DNA from: Streptomyces rishiriensis
GTDB taxonomy: Bacteria > Actinomycetota > Actinomycetes > Streptomycetales > Streptomycetaceae
Assembly (NCBI RefSeq): GCF_003112535.1
Contig: NZ_BEWA01000004.1
Span: 186,001 to 250,000 of the forward strand
Direction: 5' to 3'
DNA length: 64,000 nucleotides
Both the position numbers and the translations under genes were made by a program. The notes below the pieces were generated by a model that had not been told where the DNA came from, made no database searches, and saw nothing but the letters and a program-made list of their open reading frames with translations. Positions 27,475-36,272 of the stretch are shown here, in pieces (within the stretch, counting starts at the first letter, position 1; every line of letters starts with the position of its first letter).

Positions 27475-28050
27475 ATGGCTGTAAGCCTGTCCAAGGGTGG
27501 CAACGTCTCGCTCACCAAGGAGGCTCCGGGCCTGACCGCCGTCACCGTGGGCCTCGGCTGGGACGTCCGCACCACCACCGGCACGGACTTCGACCTCGAC
27601 GCCTCCGCGATCGCGGTCAACCCCCAGGGCAAGGTCTACTCCGACGCCCACTTCGTCTTCTTCAACAACAAGCAGACGCCGGACCAGACCATCGTCCACA
27701 CCGGCGACAACCGCACCGGCGAGGGCGCGGGCGACGACGAGGCGATCAACGTCAACCTGGCCGGCCTCCCCGCCGACATCGACAAGATCGTCTTCCCGGT
27801 CTCGATCTACGACGCGGAGAACCGCTCGCAGAACTTCGGCCAGGTCCGCAACGCCTACATCCGCATCGTCAACCAGGCCGGCGGCGCCGAGATCGCCCGC
27901 TACGACCTCTCCGAGGACGCCGCCACCGAGACGGCCATGGTCTTCGGCGAGCTCTACCGCAACGGCGCCGAGTGGAAGTTCCGCGCGGTCGGCCAGGGCT
28001 ACGCATCCGGCCTCGTCGGCATCGCGCAGGACTTCGGCGTCAACGTCTGA
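27475..28050 (+). CDS. TerD-family stress protein
   Basis: The 191-residue protein has the TerD domain: [20 protein letters not shown] with acidic calcium-binding residues, [12 protein letters not shown] and [20 protein letters not shown]. TerD/TerE proteins bind calcium and are linked to tellurite, phage and oxidative-stress tolerance and to development in Streptomyces. GGAAGGA lies upstream of the ATG. It stands alone here, without the other ter genes. Confidence 0.93.
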   Translation: MAVSLSKGGNVSLTKEAPGLTAVTVGLGWDVRTTTGTDFDLDASAIAVNPQGKVYSDAHFVFFNNKQTPDQTIVHTGDNRTGEGAGDDEAINVNLAGLPADIDKIVFPVSIYDAENRSQNFGQVRNAYIRIVNQAGGAEIARYDLSEDAATETAMVFGELYRNGAEWKFRAVGQGYASGLVGIAQDFGVNV

Positions 28051-28174
28051 CACCCGAGGCCACACAGCGACACCGCCGCACAGCGACACCCGGACCGCCC
28101 CGCCCAGCACCTCGCCGGGCGGGGCGGCCCGCGTCCGGGCCCCGCCCCGGAACCGATGCCCCTAGCCTGCGGCC

Positions 28175-29176
28175 ATGCTCCTCGACGCACTGCGCCTCAC
28201 CCCGGACCACGACATCCCCGCCCCCCTCCTCACCGAACTCACCGCCCTCTACGCCTCCCACCGCGCGTTCCACGCCCTCAGCGGCGACTTTCCGGACCCG
28301 GACGACATCCGGCCGGAACAGGTGGCCGCGGCCCTCGCCGGGGAGCTCACCGACCCGCACGCCGAGGTGCTGCTCGCCCGCAGCCGCGGACAGCTCGTCG
28401 GCATCGCCGTCACGCTCGCACAGCACCCGGACCGCGCGGACCCCGACCCCTGGATCGGGCTGCTGATGGTCGACGCCGCCGTACAGGGCCAGGGGTTCGG
28501 ACGCCGCATCGCCGAGCGCGTCGAGGAACGCCTGCGCGCAGCCGGCCACGACGCCGTCCGGCTCGCCGTCCTCGACGCCAACCCCGCAGGCCTCGCGTTC
28601 TGGACCGCGCTCGGGTACGAGGTCATCGACCACCGGCCCGACCTGCAACTCGGCCGCCCCTGCGCCGTGTTGCGCAAACAGCTCGTCATCCCCCGACGCG
28701 CCGCCCGCATCGCCGTCGTCGCCCCCGACAGGTCCGTGTTCCTCTTCCGCTACGACAACGACGACACCGGGGTGCACTGGGCACTGCCCGGCGGCGGCCT
28801 CGTCGAGGGCGAGTCGCCGCGCGAGGCCGCCCTGCGGGAACTGCGCGAGGAGACCGGGTGGACGGACCTGGAGCCCGGTCCCCTGCTGTGCACATGGCAA
28901 CACGACTTCACCCGCACCCACGCCCGGCTTCGCACGAGCACGGGGACGCCCCTCCGCGTCGTCGTCCGCCAGAACGAGGACGTCTACGTCACCCCCGGCC
29001 CGCGCCGCGAACCCGCCGGCCCCGGCCTGGCCGCCGCCCACGCCACGGACGGCATCCTCGGCTGGCGCTGGTGGACCCGCGAGGAACTCGCCGAGGAACC
29101 GGAGCCGGTATGGCCCTCCCGCCTCGCCCGGCTGCTCGACGAGTGGGAGACGGGCCGCCGACCCGACCCGGCGTGA
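28175..29176 (+). CDS. Fused GNAT acetyltransferase-Nudix hydrolase
   Basis: The 333-residue protein joins two catalytic domains. Residues about 1-170 are a GNAT acetyltransferase (acetyl-CoA loop DAAVQGQGFGRRIAERVEER, then ANPAGLAFWTALGYE). Residues about 175-325 are a Nudix hydrolase with a complete Nudix box (GGLVEGESPREAALRELREE followed by TGW). Acetylation and nucleoside-diphosphate hydrolysis in one chain suggest metabolism or detoxification of a nucleotide-linked compound, but substrates are unknown. TAGCCT at 28161-28166 lies 8 bases before the ATG, suggesting leaderless expression. Confidence 0.9.
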   Translation: MLLDALRLTPDHDIPAPLLTELTALYASHRAFHALSGDFPDPDDIRPEQVAAALAGELTDPHAEVLLARSRGQLVGIAVTLAQHPDRADPDPWIGLLMVDAAVQGQGFGRRIAERVEERLRAAGHDAVRLAVLDANPAGLAFWTALGYEVIDHRPDLQLGRPCAVLRKQLVIPRRAARIAVVAPDRSVFLFRYDNDDTGVHWALPGGGLVEGESPREAALRELREETGWTDLEPGPLLCTWQHDFTRTHARLRTSTGTPLRVVVRQNEDVYVTPGPRREPAGPGLAAAHATDGILGWRWWTREELAEEPEPVWPSRLARLLDEWETGRRPDPA

Positions 29177-29180
29177 GCCC

Positions 29181-30605
29181 TCAGGGGCGCGGCGGCCTTC
29201 CCTCCCCGTACAGCCAGTCCGCCCAGACCTCGCCGAAGTCCACATCCGGCGCCCGCTTCTCGACGTACGCCGTGAAGTCGTCCGTATCGGCGTTGCCGTG
29301 ACGGTGCGCGGCGGCCCAGCCCCACAGAAGGTCGTAGAAGGCGTCGTCGTCGCCGAGGACCTGACGGATGCGGTGGATCACCATCGCGCCCCGCTGGTAG
29401 ACCGGGGACTCCGAGATGTACGCGGCACCCGTGGGCTTCGCGGGCGGGAAGTCCCACAGGTCCTCGTACGTCTCCGTGCCGTCCTCGTACAGCTCCGTGA
29501 AGGACTCCTCCGCCGTCGCCCCGCCCTCGTCCTCCGTCCACACCCACTCGGCGTACGTCGCGAGGCCCTCGCTGAGCCACATGTCCCGCCAGGTCCTCGG
29601 CGTGACCGAGACCCCGAACCACTGGTGGGCGATCTCGTGGACGAACGTCCTCATGTCAGGAGCCCCGGGGAAGACGGGACGGTTCTGCGTCTCCAGGGCG
29701 TACCCCGCATCGTCCGGACCGTCCACGATCGCGCCGACGGAGGAGAAGGGATAGGGGCCGAAGTTCTCCTGCGCCCACTCCATGACCTCGGGAAGCCGGG
29801 CGAGCACCGCACGGCTCGCGCCCGCCTGCGAGGGGTCGACCGCGACATACGCCGGCCGGCCGTCCCCCATCGACGGACGGGTGACCGTGTAACGGCCGAT
29901 CGCCAGCGTCGCCGCATAACTCGCCATCGGCTCCGCGGTGTGCCAGACGAACGTCGTACGCCCGTCCGACGTGGCCCGCACGCTGCGCAACTCGCCGTTG
30001 GAGACGGCCGTCAGCCCCTTCGGAACGGTGACGGCGACGTCGTACGACGCCTTGTCGGCGGGGTGATGAGAGCCGGGGAACCAGGCCATCGAGCCCGTCG
30101 GCTCGCCGAGAGCGAGCGCACCGTCCTCCGTGCGCAGCCAGCCCTCCTCGGAACCGTCCGGATCCGTGATCGTCAGCGGGCTTCCGGAGTAACGGACCCG
30201 CACCTCGAAGGTCTCCCCGCCGGCGAGCACCTCCGACGGGCGGACGATCAGCTCCTGGCCGTCCCGGCGGAACTCCGCGCCGACGCCGTCGACGCGCACC
30301 TCCTCGACCTCCATGCCCACCAGATCCAGATCGAACGCGGACAGATCCTGGGTCGCACGGGCCGTGACGACCGCGGTTCCGCTCAGACGGCCGCCCTCGG
30401 GCACATAGGAAAGGGTGAGACCGTAGTGCGAGACGTCGTAGCCGCCGTTGCCCGCCTTCGGGAAATACGGGTCGCCGACCCCGACCGCGCCGCGGGACCC
30501 CCCGGAGCCACCCGAACCGCCCGGTGAGCCACCATCGCACGCGACGAGGACGAGACCGCAGACCAATAACGCGGCGACCGGGACGAGACGTGCGGATCGG
30601 GGCAT
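29181..30605 (-). CDS. M1-family zinc metallopeptidase lipoprotein
   Basis: The 474-residue protein is an exported aminopeptidase-like enzyme. It has a lipoprotein signal with lipobox LVAC (Cys23), a Gly/Ser linker, an N-terminal beta domain and the M1 catalytic motif HEIAHQWFG (His323) with the third zinc ligand Glu downstream in WLSEGLATYAEW. The ATG at 30605 gives a proper signal peptide; the longer in-frame start adds residues before it. The aminopeptidase GxMEN motif is not obvious, so its exact peptidase activity is uncertain. Confidence 0.92.
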   Translation of the reverse strand: MPRSARLVPVAALLVCGLVLVACDGGSPGGSGGSGGSRGAVGVGDPYFPKAGNGGYDVSHYGLTLSYVPEGGRLSGTAVVTARATQDLSAFDLDLVGMEVEEVRVDGVGAEFRRDGQELIVRPSEVLAGGETFEVRVRYSGSPLTITDPDGSEEGWLRTEDGALALGEPTGSMAWFPGSHHPADKASYDVAVTVPKGLTAVSNGELRSVRATSDGRTTFVWHTAEPMASYAATLAIGRYTVTRPSMGDGRPAYVAVDPSQAGASRAVLARLPEVMEWAQENFGPYPFSSVGAIVDGPDDAGYALETQNRPVFPGAPDMRTFVHEIAHQWFGVSVTPRTWRDMWLSEGLATYAEWVWTEDEGGATAEESFTELYEDGTETYEDLWDFPPAKPTGAAYISESPVYQRGAMVIHRIRQVLGDDDAFYDLLWGWAAAHRHGNADTDDFTAYVEKRAPDVDFGEVWADWLYGEGRPPRP

Positions 30606-30666
30606 GCCGGCGATCCTATGGCGACGTCCGACAACACCCACGCGAGGGCGTGACACCATCGCCTAC

Positions 30667-31167
30667 GTGCTCGACATCGGCTACGCCCTCTCCAACCGCT
30701 TCCCGGACCCGCCCCAGACGGACTACCGGCGCGCAGACGTCCACACCCTGCGCCACGACCTGTTCTGCGGCGACGTCTACCTCGCCGACACCAAGGCGGA
30801 CCGCGAGCTGTCCACAGCCTGGGGATGGGTGCCGGTGCTCGACTTCGCCTGGGCGCTGTGCGACATCGTGGAGAACGTCGACCAGGACCCGGCGGGCTCC
30901 CGCGCCTCCCGCCCCCAGTACGCGGAACTGGACTTCACCGAGTCCACCGACCGCATGCTCTTCCGGCGCCGCTTCGGCTGGGTGGACATCGAAGCCGACT
31001 GGATGCCGCCCGAGGAACCCCCGCTCACCTTCTCCCACGCCGAACTCCGCCGCGAGGCACGCGACTTCCTCCACGACCTCCTCGCCGACCTCACCGACCT
31101 GCACGAGGACCTCGGCGAGAACCCGGCCGTCTGGACCCTGCAGGCACGCTTCCCCCGGGTGGGATGA
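30667..31167 (+). CDS. Conserved hypothetical protein
   Basis: The 166-residue acidic protein starts at GTG 30667. It has an N-terminal beta-rich part (FCGDVYLADTKADRELSTAW), a central WVPVLDFAWALCDIVENVD helix, and a C-terminal helical segment (SHAELRREARDFLHDLLADL) rich in Leu and Asp. No signal peptide or membrane helix is seen and I do not recognise the function. The frame extends far upstream, but that part is antisense to the peptidase gene. It diverges from the peptidase with 61 bp between. Confidence 0.7.
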   Translation: MLDIGYALSNRFPDPPQTDYRRADVHTLRHDLFCGDVYLADTKADRELSTAWGWVPVLDFAWALCDIVENVDQDPAGSRASRPQYAELDFTESTDRMLFRRRFGWVDIEADWMPPEEPPLTFSHAELRREARDFLHDLLADLTDLHEDLGENPAVWTLQARFPRVG

Positions 31168-31212
31168 GCGCCGGACGGCGCCGGGCGCCGCACCCACGGA
31201 CCACCGCCCGCC

Positions 31213-31935
31213 TCAGCCCTCCACCCTGATCCCCAGCTCGGCCGCCAGCACCGCCGCCAGGTCGAGCAGTTGGGCAGGACTGATCACCGCGCCCGACAAC
31301 CGGTCCACACCACCCGCGAGCCCCAGCTCCGCCGCACCGCGCAGGTCCACGTCCGTCAGCGTCGCCGCCGTGAAGTCCGCCGCCTTCAGAGCGCAGTCGA
31401 CGAACTCGACACGCTCCAGCCGGGCACCGCCGAAATCGGGCTCGACCAGCACACACCCCTCGAAGACGACGTCCCGCAGCCGCGCCTGACGCAGATTCAG
31501 GTAGTCGATCTTGCCACCGCGCACCACGACCCGCTCCAGCACCGCCCCGTACAACTGAGCGCCCCCCAGCCGCGCGTCGAGCAGCTCGACGTCACGCAGG
31601 GTCGCCTCCGCCAGATCCGTGCCCACCCCCCGCGGACCGGTCAGAACCGAGTCGAGGAAACGCGCGCGCCGCAGTCTCGTCCCATCCAGCGCGCAGCCCG
31701 TCAGCGCGCAGTCCATGAAGCGCGCTCCCCCGCCGTCCTGCCCGGCGAGATCCAGATCGCGCCACTCCACACCGTCGTAATCCCCGTCGGGCTCCAGCCC
31801 CCCGCCCCCGAACGGCTCCAACGCAGGCAACCGCACCTCCGGACGCCGGGCGCCCTTCACGGCCGCACCCGCCCTGCCCCCGGTCCTGCCCGTGTCGCCG
31901 GTCCTCCCGGCCCCAGTCCTCGCCATGCCCCCCAT
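31213..31935 (-). CDS. Pentapeptide-repeat protein
   Basis: The 240-residue protein has a Gly/Arg-rich N-terminus (about 1-45) and then a long run of A(D/N)Lxx-type pentapeptides (for example ARFMDCALTGCALDGTRL; LRQARLRDVVFEGC; ALKAADFTAATLTDVDLRGA), which fold into a right-handed beta helix. The repeats are interrupted once near SVLTGPRGVG. Some such proteins protect DNA gyrase, but the family is broad and no function can be assigned. ATG 31935 is preceded by GGTGGGG; ATG 31926 is an alternative. Confidence 0.85.
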   Translation of the reverse strand: MGGMARTGAGRTGDTGRTGGRAGAAVKGARRPEVRLPALEPFGGGGLEPDGDYDGVEWRDLDLAGQDGGGARFMDCALTGCALDGTRLRRARFLDSVLTGPRGVGTDLAEATLRDVELLDARLGGAQLYGAVLERVVVRGGKIDYLNLRQARLRDVVFEGCVLVEPDFGGARLERVEFVDCALKAADFTAATLTDVDLRGAAELGLAGGVDRLSGAVISPAQLLDLAAVLAAELGIRVEG

Positions 31936-32033
31936 GCTGCACCCCACCACTGACAATCCCCGCCGCGAAGGCAGCCCCGCGACCCCCGCGACAGACGCGA
32001 CCCCAGCACCGACGCATCCGGCCGCCCGGCTGC

Positions 32034-32711
32034 TCATGGCCGGAAGCCACCCGTCGGAGCCGCCCCCGCCTCCTTCGGATCCCGCACCGTCTCCCGCCCC
32101 CTGACCAGCGGATAACACCCCAGCCCGATCAGCACGGACACGAAGTGCCCGAAGTCGGTGAAGGTCGGCGCGACCGCCAGCGGAATCCCGTAGAAGACGA
32201 GGAGCCCCGCCAGATACCCGTACCGCCACGGCGAACCGATCCGGTAGACCAGTACCGCCGCCACCCCCGCCAGCGCATAGCTCACCCCCACGTCCAAGGA
32301 GTTGACCGACGACCGCGGCGCCAGTCCGTCCTGGATGGCCACCGCCAGCGCACCCTCGCTGATCAACGTCGCCAGCACATGCGCGGCCGCACACACCGCC
32401 AGCCACCGCGCCGTCCCCAGCCACCGCTCGGCCTGCGCGTGGAAGACGGAGTACAGCGCCACATACGGCACCCAGTGCCCGCCGTCGATCCACATCGCGC
32501 TCGCCACCAGCACCCGCACCGGATGCCGCGACAGCTCATGGATGTTCGTCGACCGCTGCCGCAGAAAGTCCTGCTCGAACTCCGGGGACATGTGATGGAG
32601 CGCCACCGTCGTGACGAACAGCACCGCCAGCCACACATGGGTGCCGGGCGCACGGCGCACGTACGCCCACACCGCCCGCCGAACCCGGGAAACCCCCGTG
32701 AGCCGATTCAC
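32034..32711 (-). CDS. Rhomboid-like membrane protein
   Basis: The 225-residue protein has six or so hydrophobic segments (WLAVLFVTTVALHHM; ALAGVAAVLVYRIG; YLAGLLVFYGIPLAVAPTF; FGHFVSVLIGLGCYPL). Its arrangement resembles the rhomboid fold, with a Ser in GVSYALAGVAA near residue 142 and a His in DFGHFVSVLIG near 188 at the positions of the catalytic pair. The active-site sequence differs from the canonical GxSG, so proteolytic activity is uncertain. The start is GTG 32711, with a -10-like GATACT just upstream. Confidence 0.75.
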   Translation of the reverse strand: MNRLTGVSRVRRAVWAYVRRAPGTHVWLAVLFVTTVALHHMSPEFEQDFLRQRSTNIHELSRHPVRVLVASAMWIDGGHWVPYVALYSVFHAQAERWLGTARWLAVCAAAHVLATLISEGALAVAIQDGLAPRSSVNSLDVGVSYALAGVAAVLVYRIGSPWRYGYLAGLLVFYGIPLAVAPTFTDFGHFVSVLIGLGCYPLVRGRETVRDPKEAGAAPTGGFRP

Positions 32712-32872
32712 CCAGCCAGTATCGTCCGGAAGATTCCGACATTCCGGGCACCCTGACGACAGAACGGGTAAAGAACAGCGAGCCCGCCCCGCCGGCCGCC
32801 CTCACCACCGACGCCATCCGCCCCCACGGGGGCAAGAGCCGCACCGGCCCACGGAAAGCCAAGGAGAGAGAC

Positions 32873-32906
32873 AGAAAAAGCCCAGGCCAGAAAGGTTCTG
32901 ACCTGG
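32873..32906 (-). terminator. Terminator downstream of tRNA-Thr
   Basis: On the minus strand CCAGGTCAGAA pairs with TTCTGGCCTGG (one G-U pair, 3-base loop), followed a few bases later by a run of five Ts. It is 13 bp past the tRNA and is a classical Rho-independent terminator. Confidence 0.85.
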
Positions 32907-32918
32907 ACTTTCCCGTCG

Positions 32919-32994
32919 AGCCCCCTGTCGGATTCGAACCGACGACCTGCTGTTTACAAGACAGCCGCTCTGGGCCGGACTGAGCTAAGGAGGC
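32919..32994 (-). tRNA. tRNA-Thr (anticodon UGU)
   Basis: The minus strand folds into a full cloverleaf: acceptor GCCTCCT with AGGGGGC (one G-U), D-arm GCTC/GAGC, anticodon stem GCTGT/ACAGC with loop CTTGTAA (anticodon TGT), variable AGGTC, and T-arm GTCGG-TTCGAAT-CCGAC. The discriminator is U and no CCA is encoded. It reads ACA/ACG-type threonine codons and has its own terminator. Confidence 0.97.
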
Positions 32995-33181
32995 ACCGCA
33001 CGCCATCACGCGCGCGAGGCGGCTCCACTGTACACAGGCCCCCGTTCATCGGGCCACGCACTTCTCCCTCAGCAAAGGTGCGGCGCTCTGCCTCGTTCGG
33101 GAGTTCCCCTGAAGTTCACATGTCCTCAAGTGCTGACAGACCGGGAAACGCCAGGTACCGTCCTGACCCAGTTCGCTCATG

Positions 33182-33193
33182 TGGACTACACCA
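33182..33193. promoter_or_regulatory. Weak DasR-like element upstream of msiK
   Basis: TGGACTACACCA matches 10 of 12 positions of the dre core TGGTCTAGACCA. It lies about 60 bp before the msiK ATG. The match is weaker than the nagK site and is offered as a candidate only. Confidence 0.35.
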
Positions 33194-33254
33194 ACCACCT
33201 TCCTACAACGGATCGTCCGGCACGTTCCTGCCGGTAGAAGGGGGCCTTCGAGCC

Positions 33255-34343
33255 ATGGCCACTGTCACTTTCGACAAGGCGACCCGGGTCTACCCGGGCT
33301 CCACCAAGCCCGCCGTCGACGGACTCGACATCGAGATCGCGGACGGCGAGTTCCTCGTCCTGGTCGGTCCGTCCGGTTGCGGCAAGTCCACCTCGCTCCG
33401 GATGCTCGCGGGGCTCGAGGACGTCAACGGCGGTGCGATCCGCATCGGCGACCGTGACGTGACGCACCTGCCGCCGAAGGACCGGGACATCGCCATGGTG
33501 TTCCAGAACTACGCCCTGTACCCGCACATGACGGTCGCCGACAACATGGGCTTCGCGCTCAAGATCGCCGGCGTCAACAAGGCGGAGATCCGGCAGAAGG
33601 TCGAGGAGGCCGCGAAGATCCTCGACCTCACCGAGTACCTGGACCGCAAGCCGAAGGCTCTCTCCGGCGGTCAGCGTCAGCGTGTGGCGATGGGCCGTGC
33701 GATCGTGCGTGAGCCGCAGGTGTTCCTCATGGACGAGCCGCTGTCCAACCTGGACGCCAAGCTGCGTGTGTCGACGCGTACGCAGATCGCGTCGCTGCAG
33801 CGCCGTCTCGGCATCACCACCGTGTACGTCACCCACGACCAGGTCGAGGCCCTGACCATGGGCGACCGTGTGGCGGTCCTCAAGGACGGTCTGCTCCAGC
33901 AGGTCGACACCCCGCGCAACATGTACGACAGGCCCGCGAACCTCTTCGTGGCCGGCTTCATCGGCTCCCCGGCGATGAACCTCGTCGAGGTGCCGATCGC
34001 CGACGGCGGCGTGAAGTTCGGCAACTCGGTGGTGCCGGTGCAGCGTGACGCGCTGTCCGCGGCCACGGACAAGACGGTCACCGTCGGCGTCCGCCCGGAG
34101 CACTTCGACGTGGCCGGTCCCGACGGGGACCAGGGTCTCGCGGTCGTGGTGAACGTGGTCGAGGAGCTCGGCTCGGACGCGTTCGTGTACGGCACCGCCA
34201 AGGTGGGCGACGAGTCGAAGGACCTCGTGGTCCGGGTCGGCGGCCGTGACGTCCCGGAGAAGGGCAGCACGCTGCACGTCGTCCCGCGTGCGGGCGAGAC
34301 CCACGTGTTCTCGACGTCGACGGGCGCGCGTCTTTCGGACTGA
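33255..34343 (+). CDS. msiK: Multiple-sugar ABC transporter ATPase
   Basis: The 362-residue ATPase energises several sugar ABC importers in Streptomyces. It has Walker A GPSGCGKST, the Q-loop MVFQNYALYPHMT, signature LSGGQRQRVAMGRAI, Walker B VFLMDEPLSNLD and switch His in VYVTHDQVEA. A C-terminal regulatory OB-like domain follows (about 240-362). It stands alone with no permease genes, as expected for the shared MsiK. The ATG has AAGGGGG upstream and two strong terminator hairpins follow. The binding lipoprotein at 16.9 kb may be one of its clients. Confidence 0.95.
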   Translation: MATVTFDKATRVYPGSTKPAVDGLDIEIADGEFLVLVGPSGCGKSTSLRMLAGLEDVNGGAIRIGDRDVTHLPPKDRDIAMVFQNYALYPHMTVADNMGFALKIAGVNKAEIRQKVEEAAKILDLTEYLDRKPKALSGGQRQRVAMGRAIVREPQVFLMDEPLSNLDAKLRVSTRTQIASLQRRLGITTVYVTHDQVEALTMGDRVAVLKDGLLQQVDTPRNMYDRPANLFVAGFIGSPAMNLVEVPIADGGVKFGNSVVPVQRDALSAATDKTVTVGVRPEHFDVAGPDGDQGLAVVVNVVEELGSDAFVYGTAKVGDESKDLVVRVGGRDVPEKGSTLHVVPRAGETHVFSTSTGARLSD

Positions 34344-34355
34344 CGCACAGGATTG

Positions 34356-34378
34356 AATCCGGGTGATTCACCCGGATT
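34356..34378 (+). terminator. First stem-loop after msiK
   Basis: AATCCGGGTGA and TCACCCGGATT form an 11-bp inverted repeat with almost no loop, 13 bp past the msiK stop codon. Confidence 0.55.
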
Positions 34379-34381
34379 GAC

Positions 34382-34417
34382 GAAGAGGGCCCCGCAGCCT
34401 GCTGCGGGGCCCTCTTC
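34382..34417 (+). terminator. Main msiK terminator
   Basis: GAAGAGGGCCCCGCAG pairs perfectly with CTGCGGGGCCCTCTTC around a 4-base loop, a 16-bp stem immediately downstream of the first hairpin. Confidence 0.85.
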
Positions 34418-34555
34418 CGCGTCCGCAGAATCCCCGGCACAGCGGACATTTCGCCGGGCGCTCGTCAACCCCTTACCCAATGGAGGGCACGACATCATCC
34501 CCCGTCCGGGTGACTAAATGTCGCCAAATCATTACTGCACGCTACCCTCTCACGC

Positions 34556-35026
34556 GTGAAGCACTCCGCGAACCACTCCACCACCCAGCGCACGCGCAGC
34601 GGCCGGGGCGGCCCAGCCCGCCGGATCGGCCGCTCGCTCGCCCTCGTCCTGCCCGTCGTCATGGTGCTCTCCGGGACCCTCGCGGTCACCCGGGTCAACT
34701 GGTCGGGGAACCCCTCGGATTCGGTGCTCACCGCCTCCGACGTCTCCACCGCGCACCAGTCCTCGCACCAGGCCGCCAAGGCCCCGCAGGACGTCCTGCG
34801 CGACCAGCTGCTGGCCGAGCTCCAGGAGAAGGATCCGGGCGTCGCCCTGACCCATCTCCAGGCCGCCGTGAACGGCAAGCCGTCGCTGGCCAGACACTGC
34901 TCCTCCATCGCCCGTGCCCTCGGTCGCGCCGCGGTCCGCATGTACGGTCCCTCGCGCGCCCAGTCGTACGCCCGCCCGGTGTGCGACACGGCCTTCGCCT
35001 CGGGCGTTCTGGCGGCGCGGGGCTGA
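34556..35026 (+). CDS. Small membrane-anchored or secreted hypothetical protein
   Basis: The 156-residue product has a basic N-terminus (about 1-26), a single hydrophobic segment (LALVLPVVMVLSGTLAVT, about 28-45) and an exported helical part with two Cys (HCSSIARAL and RPVCDTAF) that could form a disulfide outside the cell. Whether the hydrophobic segment is a cleaved signal or an anchor is unclear. TACCCT lies 7 bases before the GTG start with no ribosome site, so the mRNA may be leaderless. Function unknown. Confidence 0.75.
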   Translation: MKHSANHSTTQRTRSGRGGPARRIGRSLALVLPVVMVLSGTLAVTRVNWSGNPSDSVLTASDVSTAHQSSHQAAKAPQDVLRDQLLAELQEKDPGVALTHLQAAVNGKPSLARHCSSIARALGRAAVRMYGPSRAQSYARPVCDTAFASGVLAARG

Positions 35027-35238
35027 GGCGCGGGGCCGGAGCCCGGACAGCGCGCCGGACATGGGGCCGGGCGCAGGGCCGGGTCCAGGGCTGAAGCGCC
35101 GGCTCAGGCAGGAATCCCAGGCAGGAATCCCAGGCAGAGGGCCCGGTCGCCGGGCCCTGGCATCCGTACCGGGACGTGCGGCTCCTCATCCACCGGGGGA
35201 ACCGTACGTCCCGCTCTTGCGGCACGTACAGTGCGGGC

Positions 35239-35970
35239 ATGACCGATCCGCACACCGCGTCCCGCCCCACGCAAGCCGTCATCCTGGCCGGTGGCCAGGG
35301 GTCGCGGCTGCGCCCGTACACCGACGACCGGCCCAAGCCGATGGTCGAGATCCCCGGTACGGGGACGCCGATCATCGGTCATCAGCTGCGCTGGCTCGCC
35401 GAGGAGGGCGTGACCGACGTCGTCGTCTCCTGCGGCCATCTCGCCGAGGTGCTGCAGGACTGGCTGAAGTCGGCCGATCTACCCGTGGCGGTCACCACCG
35501 TCGTGGAGACCGAGCCTCTGGGCCGCGGCGGCGGTCTGAAGTACGCGGCCGCGCGCCTCCCGCACCCCGACCGTTCCTGGTACGCCACCAACGGCGACAT
35601 CTGGACCCGTTTCTCGCTGCGCGAGATGGCCGACTTCCACACCGAGCGCGACGCCATAGCGACCCTGGCGCTGGCGCGTCCGCGCATCCCGTGGGGCGCG
35701 GTGCAGACGGACGGGTTCGGTCACATCACCGACTTCATCGAGGCGCCGCCCACGACGTACGAGATCAACGCGGGCGTGTACGTCTTCTCGCCGGAGTTCG
35801 CGGGGCTGCTGCCCGAACGCGGCGATCATGAGCGGACGACGTTCCCGCATCTGGCCCGTGTGCGGCGGCTGGCCGGCTTCCCGCTCCCGCAGGGGGCGTA
35901 CTGGCGGGCCATCGACACGGCGAAGGATCTGACCGAGGCGGCGAAGGAGCTGGCCGCGGTTCGTCGCTGA
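35239..35970 (+). CDS. Sugar-1-phosphate nucleotidyltransferase family protein
   Basis: The 243-residue protein has the nucleotidyltransferase fold: AVILAGGQGSRLRPYTDDRP near residues 13-32 binds the NTP phosphates, KPMVEIPG follows, and YATNGDIWTRF carries the metal-binding Asp. It resembles mannose-1-phosphate guanylyltransferase or glucose-1-phosphate transferases without the C-terminal beta-helix, so the sugar and nucleotide cannot be named. TACAGT at 35227-35232 lies 6 bases before the ATG, suggesting a leaderless transcript. Confidence 0.87.
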   Translation: MTDPHTASRPTQAVILAGGQGSRLRPYTDDRPKPMVEIPGTGTPIIGHQLRWLAEEGVTDVVVSCGHLAEVLQDWLKSADLPVAVTTVVETEPLGRGGGLKYAAARLPHPDRSWYATNGDIWTRFSLREMADFHTERDAIATLALARPRIPWGAVQTDGFGHITDFIEAPPTTYEINAGVYVFSPEFAGLLPERGDHERTTFPHLARVRRLAGFPLPQGAYWRAIDTAKDLTEAAKELAAVRR

Positions 35971-36136
35971 GCGTCGCCCTGCCGGGCCTTGAGGGGGGCG
36001 GGTCGGGGGGCGGGTCGAGGGGGATGGGTCGTGTTCGGCTGCCGGTCCGGTGAGGGGGCCGGTCGCCGCCGCGTGGCGGAGCCGCGCATCGCCCCATGCC
36101 GCACATCGGCACAGCCCCGCGTCCCGTAATCCCGTG

Positions 36137-36190
36137 TTCCGCGCCTCGCCTCGCATTCCGCATTCCGCGTTCCGCGTTCCGCGTTCCGCG
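36137..36190. repeat. Heptamer tandem repeat TTCCGCG/A
   Basis: About six copies of TTCCGC(G/A) run head to tail between 36153 and 36190, with degenerate copies before. The array is non-coding and abuts the DoxX terminator. Confidence 0.75.
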
Positions 36191-36195
36191 TGAAA

Positions 36196-36241
36196 ACGAC
36201 CTGGGTGCCGTGCGCTGTGCAGCGCACGGCACCCAGGTCGT
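36196..36241 (-). terminator. Long terminator of the DoxX gene
   Basis: A 21-bp perfect inverted repeat beginning ACGACCTGGGTGCCGTGC, with a 4-base loop, ends in a short T-run (TTTT) on the minus strand. It starts 31 bp past the DoxX stop codon. Confidence 0.85.
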
Positions 36242-36272
36242 CTTGGACGTCCGCTCTGCCCGAGCAGGCGCC

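Larger units (their letters stand above)
35971..36272. other. Gene-free spacer with repeats and terminator
   Basis: No gene is supported here. The spacer holds a purine-rich stretch (35990-36035), a run of TTCCGC-type heptamers (about 36137-36190) and a strong inverted repeat at 36196-36241 that ends the DoxX transcript. Confidence 0.7.

Noticed and set aside
28175..29176. Gene fusion artefact of adjacent GNAT and Nudix genes
   Set aside because: There is no internal stop or start with a ribosome site between the domains, and the frame is continuous.
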